DNA of 5,792 bases from Lachnospiraceae bacterium (GTDB taxonomy: Bacteria > Bacillota > Clostridia > Lachnospirales > Lachnospiraceae), in the NCBI GenBank assembly GCA_017477805.1, contig JAFUUM010000155.1, forward strand, positions 1 through 5,792, read 5' to 3'. This document shows positions 1 to 5,411 of the stretch, in pieces (positions within the stretch are counted from its first letter, which is position 1; every line of letters starts with the position of its first letter). Below the pieces are notes generated by a model. It was not told the origin of the DNA. It worked only from the letters and a program-made list of their open reading frames with translations, and ran no database searches. Made by a program: the position numbers and the translations under genes.

Positions 1-201
1 ATCCACATGATGGTCAAAGGTGTTCCCTTTAATGGCACGGGCCATTCCGGTATGGGTGCGTACCACGGAGAATGGGGCTTTAAAGAATTTACCCATCCTT
101 CCTCGGTACTCATCGGCTCAAACCGTTTCAACCTCCCTCTGAGGGAGCATCCCTATTCAAAGAAATACAAAGAACCCATGATCAGGTTCTTTGAACGATA
201 G
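1..201 (+). CDS. Aldehyde dehydrogenase, ALDH3-like, C-terminal fragment (5' end outside window)
   Basis: This is the last 66 codons of an NAD(P)-dependent aldehyde dehydrogenase, which oxidises an aldehyde to its carboxylic acid in the cytoplasm. The reading frame is open from base 1 and ends at TAG 199-201. The fragment carries VPFNGTGHSGMG followed by AYHGEWGFKEFTH. This matches the C-terminal signature of class 3 type ALDHs (VPFGGxGxSGMGxYHGxxxFxxFSH). The later NLPLREHPY segment corresponds to the family's PLRYPPY-like tail. The catalytic Cys and Glu lie upstream of the window, so activity cannot be judged. ALDH3-type enzymes are usually about 455-460 residues, so roughly 390 residues are missing on the left. 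The internal ATG codons at 7 and 10 fall inside a conserved domain and are not starts. The next gene follows after 17 bases with no terminator between, so co-transcription is likely. The substrate is unknown. Confidence 0.9.
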   Translation: MHMMVKGVPFNGTGHSGMGAYHGEWGFKEFTHPSSVLIGSNRFNLPLREHPYSKKYKEPMIRFFER

Positions 202-205
202 ATAT

Positions 206-211
206 AAGGAG
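206..211 (+). promoter_or_regulatory. Ribosome binding site of the GT-C-like membrane protein gene
   Basis: AAGGAG lies 7 bases before the ATG at 219, which is near-optimal Shine-Dalgarno spacing and fixes that start. It begins only 4 bases after the stop of the aldehyde dehydrogenase gene, consistent with one polycistronic message. Confidence 0.8.
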
Positions 212-218
212 TAAAGGT

Positions 219-1760
219 ATGAAATTGAAATCTCGAATAAGTCAGATCGTATCCTGGATATTGTTTCTGGGGGTTTATCTGAATGATCTGCGCTTTCTGC
301 TGAAAAACGGACGGTTCCTTTTGGATTCTGATATGGCATCGGAACTTTTATTGGCTGATCTGTTGAACAGAGAACACTCCATCACGGGGCTTTCAAAGAA
401 CTGGTATTACAGCACGGAACTGAAAGTTTTTCAGACCAATATCCTTTATCGGATCGGTCTCTTTCTATCACCGCATAATTGGCTGGTGGCCCGAACCATC
501 GGAATGGCGTTGGCACTCCTGATTTTCGCAATTGGTGTCATGTTGATCTTTCGCGCAGTGGGTTTAAAAAACTTTGCGGTATTTGCGGCTGCAATCTGTC
601 TTTTACCCCATGGAGGCTGGTATTTCTGGCAGACGATCTTTGGGGGATATTATCTCCCCTATATCTGCTTTTCCGTGTATTCTACGGCACTTACCATCAG
701 TGCTGCAAAGAAAGAGAAAAAATGGCTGCCGGAACTAGTGCTCCTGATCCTTTTGGGATTGGCATCCGGCTTAAACGGAGTGAAACAACTGATGGTCTTT
801 TATGCTCCGTATCTGTTGGCAATAGCATTTATGCTTCTTATGTTTATCCGGGGCAATGCCGAAAAAAAGGAATCAATCCTTCGCAGCGCACAGTTTCGAG
901 TTGTCATCATGGGCTTTGCAGCAACTATTGCCTCATTTTTGGGATTTATCGTAAATTCCGCGATATTGAGCAAATATTACTATTTCACTTCCTATAACGA
1001 GCAGAAGGTCAGTGGCGACTCCATGTTCAAGATGCTCCTCGACTACATCTGGTCGTTCGGTTATGCATCGGGCAAAAAGGTCTTTTCCTTACAGGGAGTG
1101 GCTGCTCTTCTTGGGGTTCTTGTGGGGATCGCAACCCTTGTATGTGCAATTCGGCTGTTTGTACGGTTTAACAGATTGCAGGTGTTGGAACAATATCTGA
1201 CGGTGATCTCTGCATTCAGCGTTGGGTTCTGCGTTTTTGTATTTTCCTATGTGGGTGGAGAAATACAATATTTTCAGCCGGTGGTTCCTTTTGGTCTGTT
1301 CCTGATCCTTTTGGATCTCAGAACGGAGAAGTATGTACTTCCCTTTGGACGTAAGTTGGCTTGTGGCCTGTTTTGCGCGGTGGTATGCATAACTTCTCTT
1401 GGGACCATGAAAAACGAATATAATGGGCCTTATCATTATTACCGTGCAAAACCGCTTATGTATGCCATTTCCGATTGGCTGGCTATCCAGGGATACAACC
1501 AGGGCATAGCCACAAGTTTCTGGTGTGCCAACGCCGTTACCGAGCTTTCCGATGGAAGGATTGAGATGTGGGATATCAAAAATCCCGAAATGGTAACACA
1601 TCAATGGATGCAGGAGACGGCACACGATGATACGCGCCCCACGGGACGTTTCTTCTATTTGTGCGAGAAGACAGAAGACCCGTCCTGCGTGCTGGAAGCG
1701 TATCCGGAACTGGTGAAGATCTATGAGGATGAACAGTTCCTGGTCTATGGGACAAAATGA
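219..1760 (+). CDS. Polytopic membrane protein, GT-C glycosyltransferase-like, specificity unknown
   Basis: This 513-residue integral membrane protein probably transfers a sugar from a lipid-linked donor on the outer face of the membrane, but I do not recognise a named family member. An N-terminal helix (about 8-24) is followed by an external-type loop with an acidic D36-S37-D38 cluster and E42. GT-C enzymes place catalytic acidic residues in exactly such a first loop. About eight to nine further hydrophobic segments lie near 88-112, 117-130, 140-160, 171-184, 190-210, 226-250, 292-312, 327-345, 353-366 and 380-394. The last ~115 residues (from about 398) are mostly hydrophilic, contain several Trp, Cys and acidic residues, and would form a soluble, probably extracytoplasmic, domain. 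The start is set by AAGGAG 7 bases upstream. It sits between an ALDH gene and a GH5 gene in one apparent operon, which favours a role with glycans. The sequence appears more AT-rich than the downstream cyclase gene. Alternatives are a polymer ligase-like or unclassified membrane protein. The membrane nature is certain; the GT-C assignment is moderate. Confidence 0.7.
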   Translation: MKLKSRISQIVSWILFLGVYLNDLRFLLKNGRFLLDSDMASELLLADLLNREHSITGLSKNWYYSTELKVFQTNILYRIGLFLSPHNWLVARTIGMALALLIFAIGVMLIFRAVGLKNFAVFAAAICLLPHGGWYFWQTIFGGYYLPYICFSVYSTALTISAAKKEKKWLPELVLLILLGLASGLNGVKQLMVFYAPYLLAIAFMLLMFIRGNAEKKESILRSAQFRVVIMGFAATIASFLGFIVNSAILSKYYYFTSYNEQKVSGDSMFKMLLDYIWSFGYASGKKVFSLQGVAALLGVLVGIATLVCAIRLFVRFNRLQVLEQYLTVISAFSVGFCVFVFSYVGGEIQYFQPVVPFGLFLILLDLRTEKYVLPFGRKLACGLFCAVVCITSLGTMKNEYNGPYHYYRAKPLMYAISDWLAIQGYNQGIATSFWCANAVTELSDGRIEMWDIKNPEMVTHQWMQETAHDDTRPTGRFFYLCEKTEDPSCVLEAYPELVKIYEDEQFLVYGTK

Positions 1761-1776
1761 CAACAGAGGTTTGAAA

Positions 1777-1783
1777 GAGAGGG
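1777..1783 (+). promoter_or_regulatory. Ribosome binding site deciding the GH5 start
   Basis: GAGAGGG lies 5 bases before the ATG at 1789. It supports that start over the in-frame ATG at 1723, which would overlap the preceding gene by 38 bases and add 22 residues with no resemblance to GH5 proteins. Confidence 0.65.
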
Positions 1784-1788
1784 CAACG

Positions 1789-2817
1789 ATGAAAGATTTC
1801 AAAGGCTATATCCACGGCATCAACTTAGGCGGCTGGCTTTCCCAGTGTAACCACACAAAGGAACGCTATGAGACCTTTATTGTGGAAAAGGACATTGAGA
1901 CCATCGGAAAATGGGGACTGGATCATATCCGTGTTCCCGTGGACTATGACCTGGTGGAAGAAAAAGACGGAACCTACAAAGAAGAGGGCTTTGCCTATAT
2001 CCAGAGAGCCATCGACTGGTGCGGAAAATACAATCTGAACATGGTACTGGATCTTCATAAGACCTTCGGCTACAGCTTTGACGACGGTGAGCAGGAAGGG
2101 GGCTTTTTCGAAAACGAAGCGTACCAGGAGCGGTTTTACAAGCTTTGGGAGCAGTTTGCCACCCGGTTCGGAAAGTACGAAGACAGACTCTGTTTTGAAC
2201 TCTTAAACGAAGTGACGAAGAAGGAATACTGCGACATCTGGAACCGCGTTTCCAAAACCTGTATTGAACGCATTCGTGTCATCACTCCCACCATCAGGAT
2301 CCTTGTTGGCGGATATTACAACAACAGCATTGTGGCCTTAAAGGATCTGCAGGCTCCTTATGATGAAAATATCATTTACAATTTCCACTGCTATGAGCCT
2401 CTGATCTTTACCCATCAGGGTGCACACTGGATCCCTTCCATGGACACTTCTTTCCGGATGGCCTTTGATTCGTCCTATAAGACTTATGCGGATAACGCAC
2501 AGGCACAGCTTGGAAATCGTCCGGAAGAACTGACGGTGGATGATCCCGAAAAGAAACTTGGCATCGAGTACTTTGAACAGTACATGGAAGAAGCCGTTCG
2601 CGTGGCCAATGAAAGAAACGTTGCCCTTTACTGCGGGGAATACGGCGTCATCAATCTGGCCTCTCCCGAGGACAGCCTGAAGTGGTATGAAAACATCGGC
2701 GCCTGCTTTGAAAAGTACAAGATCGGACGCGCTGCCTGGAGTTATAAGGAGATGGATTTCGGCATCGCGGATGCCCATATGGATCCGGTTCGGGACCGGA
2801 TCCTGAAACTGCTGTAA
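1789..2817 (+). CDS. Glycoside hydrolase family 5, CelC-like cytoplasmic beta-glucanase
   Basis: This 342-residue GH5 enzyme is predicted to hydrolyse beta-glucosidic bonds by the retaining mechanism. From memory it aligns almost end to end with Clostridium thermocellum endoglucanase CelC (about 343 residues). Shared blocks include GINLGGW, EKDIETI, ELLN, NFHxY, FTHQxAHW, YCGE(Y/F)GV and the Trp-x-Tyr-Lys block near the end. Family positions visible here are R48 (HIRVPVDY), H90 (LDLHK), N140-E141 as acid/base (ELLNEV), H200 and Y202, nucleophile E284 (YCGEYGV) and W317 (AAWSYKEMDF). All catalytic residues are present, so it should be active. There is no signal peptide, dockerin or carbohydrate-binding module, so it probably acts inside the cell on imported oligosaccharides, as also suggested for CelC. 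K91 replaces the second His of CelC's HH pair, and the following AP is TF, so specificity may differ. The start at 1789 is supported by GAGAGGG. It is the last gene of its unit and is followed by a strong terminator. Confidence 0.93.
   Translation: MKDFKGYIHGINLGGWLSQCNHTKERYETFIVEKDIETIGKWGLDHIRVPVDYDLVEEKDGTYKEEGFAYIQRAIDWCGKYNLNMVLDLHKTFGYSFDDGEQEGGFFENEAYQERFYKLWEQFATRFGKYEDRLCFELLNEVTKKEYCDIWNRVSKTCIERIRVITPTIRILVGGYYNNSIVALKDLQAPYDENIIYNFHCYEPLIFTHQGAHWIPSMDTSFRMAFDSSYKTYADNAQAQLGNRPEELTVDDPEKKLGIEYFEQYMEEAVRVANERNVALYCGEYGVINLASPEDSLKWYENIGACFEKYKIGRAAWSYKEMDFGIADAHMDPVRDRILKLL
2781..2803 (+). repeat. Perfect 9-bp inverted repeat inside the 3' end of the GH5 gene
   Basis: GGATCCGGT (2781-2789) and ACCGGATCC (2795-2803) are exact reverse complements around a 5-base loop (TCGGG). 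The structure ends 11 bases before the stop codon. It has no T-tract after it, so it is not itself a terminator. It encodes part of the C-terminal MDPVRDRI stretch. A role in mRNA 3'-end stability is possible, and chance is also possible. Confidence 0.6.
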
Positions 2818-2828
2818 GATCAGTAAAT

Positions 2829-2876
2829 ACCGTGGCACGGAGGCCCCTCGTTGGGGTTGAATGCCACGGTTTTTTT
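2829..2876 (+). terminator. Rho-independent terminator after the GH5 gene
   Basis: ACCGTGGCA (2829-2837) pairs perfectly with TGCCACGGT (2862-2870), and the run of T covers 2870-2876. The 24-base interior holds its own smaller hairpin, GGCCCC (2842-2847) with GGGGTT (2853-2858) including two G-U pairs, around loop TCGTT. The 9-bp GC-rich stem plus seven T is a classic intrinsic terminator. It starts 11 bases after the GH5 stop and ends the ALDH / membrane protein / GH5 transcript. Confidence 0.93.
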
Positions 2877-2885
2877 CCGTATAAT
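2857..2885 (+). promoter_or_regulatory. Sigma-A promoter of the diguanylate cyclase operon, overlapping the terminator
   Basis: A -35 element TTGAAT (2857-2862; four of six consensus bases, including TTGA) is followed by exactly 17 bases and a perfect -10 TATAAT (2880-2885). Transcription would begin near 2891-2893, giving a leader of about 40 bases. The spacer is the right arm and T-tract of the preceding terminator, so the two signals occupy the same DNA. No obvious operator was seen. The match is by eye. Confidence 0.75.
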
Positions 2886-2914
2886 TAAGGATGGTATTTT
2901 TCGTTCGATCAACC

Positions 2915-2922
2915 GGTGAGGG
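2915..2922 (+). promoter_or_regulatory. Probable ribosome binding site of the diguanylate cyclase gene
   Basis: The purine-rich GGTGAGGG lies 11 bases before ATG 2934, slightly long but workable spacing. A GTG at 2916 is in frame but sits inside this element and has no Shine-Dalgarno sequence before it, so ATG 2934 is preferred. Confidence 0.5.
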
Positions 2923-2933
2923 CGAGATGTGAT

Positions 2934-4859
2934 ATGGAACAGTCTTTGAGGGAGAAATTCCGCAAACGACAGGGAAAATTACAAAGACATATCCTGAGAG
3001 TCGGAATGCGCCACGTGGTGCTGTTTTTGTTGTGGCCCGTTCTGTTTTTGCTGCTCTTGTACATGAACTTCAGAACCGTGTCCCGCCTTGCTATACAGAA
3101 TGTGGAGTATAGCGGCGATGCACAGGTGATGGAGTTTGTTTTGGATTTCGACAATTATCTGGCTGACGGTGTTGCCATGCTGGATTCCGTTGCTTATAAC
3201 GTGGACAAACTCATCCGGGTCCATGCGGAAGATCGCATCATCCTGGATTTTCTGGAACGGGAGAGCTCTTCTCTGGATGAGAATATCGCCCTGTATACGA
3301 AAGGCGTATATGGCTATGTCCGCGGGACTTACATGGACGGTATCGGCTGGGTACCCGAAGAGGGATATGTGCCAACAGAGCGCCCCTGGTATGTTGATGC
3401 TGTGGAAGCAGGCGGGGAAACAACCTATGTGGCCCCCTATATCGACAGCTATTCCGGCGACCGCATCATGACCATTTCAAAGGTGCTTTCCGACGGCGAG
3501 AGCGTCATCGCCATGGACTTTAAGATCAACGAAATGCAGACCATCACCGAGCAGATCAGTGCCAGACAAAAGAGCGGTGTTGTTGTGATCCTGGATGAGG
3601 ACGGTACGGTAGTCGCACATTCCGATCCCGTGGAACTGGACAAAAACTATCTGGAACAGGAATGCGGAGTCTGGAGTATCATTGCAAAAAAACTCTTGAT
3701 CAACAAGGAGAGCACCTTCCGCCTGACGTATTATAACGATCAGTTTATGGTGTTCACCAGGGTGATCGGCGGCGGCTGGTATGTGCTTTCCGTGTGCGAT
3801 GCCAACGTGATGCTGGCGGGAGTTTACAAACTGGTGGTTTTCGGCGTCATCACCTGTGTCATCGGCCTGATCTTTATCGTTGGAGCCATGATCAGCATTA
3901 CCAAGCGCGGGATGGTGGCGGAGGACATCAACGAAAACCTCCAATCCATTTCCGGTGTCTACGTGTCCATGCATAAGATCGATATGATAGGTGACACCTA
4001 CGAAGAGATCAACTGCATGGTGGGAGATCTGTCCGCACTCCTTCGGGGCAAGCAGAAGGAAAGTGCCAGCGCTACCATGAAGATGGCTATCGAGACATTA
4101 ACGGATGAACTCTCCAGGGAAGACATGCTGGAATTCACGGATCTGTCCACATTAAATGACAGGATGCTGAATACCGACACCATGACCAGAGAATTCCTGG
4201 GTTCGAGAAAACGGTGGTGCCGTGGCAGATTCATTGTTGTGGAGCGGGAAGCTCAGGGCAGGATCAAACGTGTCCTCTGGATGGTGGAGGTCATCGACGA
4301 AGAAAAACGTGCCAGAGACCAGCTCCAGTATCTGTCCGAGACCGACCGCATGACCGGGATCAATAACCGGGGAAGCGGTGAAAACAAGATCCGCCATCAG
4401 CTGCTGGAAGGCCCCGGCGGTATGTTCCTCCTGATGGATGTGGACAATTTCAAGACTTTTAACGACAATTACGGTCATCACATGGGTGATGAAGTTCTGA
4501 TCGCCATTGCCGATTGCATGACACGTGTACTCCGTGATCAGGATATCGTCATGCGCCTTGGCGGCGATGAATTTGCGGCATTTCTGCCTCAGGTGTTTGA
4601 CGAGTCGAGCGGACATGCTCTGATCGACAGACTCTTAAATGCTATCCGGATGATCCGTATCGAGGGACTTGATGAGCAGAGTGTAAACGTCAGTATCGGT
4701 GCTACCTTCTGCAGGACTGCGGAAGAACGCCTGACCTTTGACCAGCTGTATAAGCAGGCAGACAGCTGCACCTACGAGAGCAAAAAGCACAAGGGCAGCT
4801 GGGTGACCTTTTACAAGGTCGGAGAAGGCATTTTGAGCAAAAAGCAGATGGACGAATAA
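2934..4859 (+). CDS. Membrane diguanylate cyclase with dCache amino-acid-type sensor, PAS-like linker and GGDEF domain
   Basis: This 641-residue protein should make c-di-GMP from two GTP in response to an extracellular ligand. The order is TM1 (about 27-47), external double-Cache domain (about 50-295), TM2 (about 300-322), a cytoplasmic PAS-like region (about 337-470) and GGDEF (about 475-632). In the Cache domain, Y145, R150, W152, Y153, then Y169-x-D171 and D195 match, in order and nearly in spacing, the dCache_1AA amino-acid-binding motif known from chemoreceptors such as PctA (from memory). In the catalytic domain, MDVDNFK (501-507) supplies the first metal-binding Asp, NDNYGHHMGDE follows, and GGDEF (543-547) is intact. 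RDQD (534-537) lies five residues before GGDEF, the position of the c-di-GMP inhibitory I-site. No EAL or HD-GYP domain is present. It is first in an operon with its own promoter. The in-frame GTG at 2916 would add six residues. Ligand identity is inference; the cyclase call is firm. Confidence 0.93.
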   Translation: MEQSLREKFRKRQGKLQRHILRVGMRHVVLFLLWPVLFLLLLYMNFRTVSRLAIQNVEYSGDAQVMEFVLDFDNYLADGVAMLDSVAYNVDKLIRVHAEDRIILDFLERESSSLDENIALYTKGVYGYVRGTYMDGIGWVPEEGYVPTERPWYVDAVEAGGETTYVAPYIDSYSGDRIMTISKVLSDGESVIAMDFKINEMQTITEQISARQKSGVVVILDEDGTVVAHSDPVELDKNYLEQECGVWSIIAKKLLINKESTFRLTYYNDQFMVFTRVIGGGWYVLSVCDANVMLAGVYKLVVFGVITCVIGLIFIVGAMISITKRGMVAEDINENLQSISGVYVSMHKIDMIGDTYEEINCMVGDLSALLRGKQKESASATMKMAIETLTDELSREDMLEFTDLSTLNDRMLNTDTMTREFLGSRKRWCRGRFIVVEREAQGRIKRVLWMVEVIDEEKRARDQLQYLSETDRMTGINNRGSGENKIRHQLLEGPGGMFLLMDVDNFKTFNDNYGHHMGDEVLIAIADCMTRVLRDQDIVMRLGGDEFAAFLPQVFDESSGHALIDRLLNAIRMIRIEGLDEQSVNVSIGATFCRTAEERLTFDQLYKQADSCTYESKKHKGSWVTFYKVGEGILSKKQMDE

Positions 4860-4864
4860 CGAAC

Positions 4865-4871
4865 AGAGGAG
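4865..4871 (+). promoter_or_regulatory. Ribosome binding site of the four-helix membrane protein gene
   Basis: AGAGGAG lies 10 bases before ATG 4882, within the 22-base gap after the cyclase stop. No terminator or promoter occurs in the gap. An in-frame ATG at 4894 is a less likely start because its spacing is longer. Confidence 0.6.
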
Positions 4872-4881
4872 TTAAGAGAGT

Positions 4882-5409
4882 ATGCAGGAGAAGATGAAAA
4901 AAATCGGCAGAGATATGGCACTGTGGATGGGACTGATCATGAGCTTTTGCCTGTCCCTTGTGGGTACCCTGACCTCCGGTCATTTTACCCCCGTGGGCTG
5001 GCTCATCAGTTTCGCGGTCAGCGTTGTCGTCAGTCTGATCATCGGTTTTCTTATTCCCGTGGGAAAAATCACCGGTGACTTTACGAGAAAGCGGAATATG
5101 CAGCCCGGAAAGATCGGGACAAGATGCGTGGAAAGCCTGCTTTCCGATCTGATCTACACCCCGGTGATCACTCTTATGATGGTGGTCATCGCGTACGGCA
5201 TGGCCATGATGATGAGCGGCGGAAAAGCGCAGATCCCGTTTTTGCCTATGTTCTTATCTTCTCTGGCAATCTGCTTTGTTGCAGGCTTTGTACTGATCTT
5301 TCTGATCCAGCCTGTGCTTTTGAAGATGGCCATGAAGAAACATGGTGTTGCCATGCCCGGGGGTCCCGCAGGCGGTCCCCGACCTGATGAACGAGGTAAG
5401 GAACAGTAA
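4882..5409 (+). CDS. Small four-helix membrane protein, probable tandem DUF2798-like repeat
   Basis: This 175-residue inner-membrane protein has unknown function. Hydrophobic helices lie near 12-31, 37-60, 92-112 and 120-147. It splits into two similar halves. Each begins with a Met- and Ser-rich helix (GLIMSFCLSLVGTL; MMVVIAYGMAMMMSG), then a short loop with Phe and Pro, then a helix ending in IPVGK or IQPVLLK. That two-helix pattern resembles DUF2798 proteins, usually about 70-80 residues, so this may be a fused duplication. The family call is from memory and tentative. A basic loop (about 62-90) joins the halves. The C-terminus (154-175) is Gly/Pro-rich, with GGP twice, and then charged, so is likely a disordered cytoplasmic tail. 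It is 22 bases after the cyclase gene and 2 bases before the next, implying co-transcription. It could be an accessory to the cyclase or to the downstream pathway, which is inference only. Confidence 0.75.
   Translation: MQEKMKKIGRDMALWMGLIMSFCLSLVGTLTSGHFTPVGWLISFAVSVVVSLIIGFLIPVGKITGDFTRKRNMQPGKIGTRCVESLLSDLIYTPVITLMMVVIAYGMAMMMSGGKAQIPFLPMFLSSLAICFVAGFVLIFLIQPVLLKMAMKKHGVAMPGGPAGGPRPDERGKEQ
5398..5402 (+). promoter_or_regulatory. Ribosome binding site of the FkbH-like gene, inside the preceding coding sequence
   Basis: AAGGA lies 9 bases before ATG 5412 and overlaps the last codons of the membrane protein gene. With only 2 bases between stop and start, translation of the two genes is probably coupled. 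Confidence 0.55.
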
Positions 5410-5411
5410 GA

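Noticed and set aside
479..997. 172-codon + strand frame inside the membrane protein gene
   Set aside because: It is out of frame within a coherent transmembrane protein and has no domain pattern of its own.
1723..1788. Upstream in-frame start adding 22 residues to the GH5 protein
   Set aside because: It overlaps the preceding gene by 38 bases, lacks a ribosome site, and the extra residues do not match the family. ATG 1789 has GAGAGGG at 5 bases.
1089..1802. 237-codon open frame on the - strand
   Set aside because: It lies wholly opposite the membrane protein gene and into the GH5 start, has no recognisable domain, and is His/Cys/Pro-rich in the way shadow frames are.
2338..2838. 166-codon open frame on the - strand
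   Set aside because: It is antisense to the GH5 catalytic region and starts within the terminator. No domain is visible.
2916..2933. GTG start adding six residues to the cyclase
   Set aside because: There is no Shine-Dalgarno sequence before it, and it falls inside the purine-rich element that serves ATG 2934. It is not fully excluded.
2886..2933. Possible riboswitch or c-di-GMP aptamer in the cyclase leader
   Set aside because: The predicted leader is only about 40 bases, too short for a known c-di-GMP aptamer, and no stable fold was visible.
3477..3974. 165-codon open frame on the - strand
   Set aside because: It is antisense to the cyclase Cache domain and TM2, with very high His/Asp content and no ribosome site or known motif.
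4152..4616. 154-codon open frame on the - strand
   Set aside because: It is antisense to the GGDEF region, whose conserved motifs prove the + strand frame.
5338..5400. GC-rich repeat at the end of the four-helix protein gene, considered as a terminator
   Set aside because: The GGTCCC direct repeats encode GGP twice. There is no good stem and no T-tract, and the next gene starts 2 bases after the stop.
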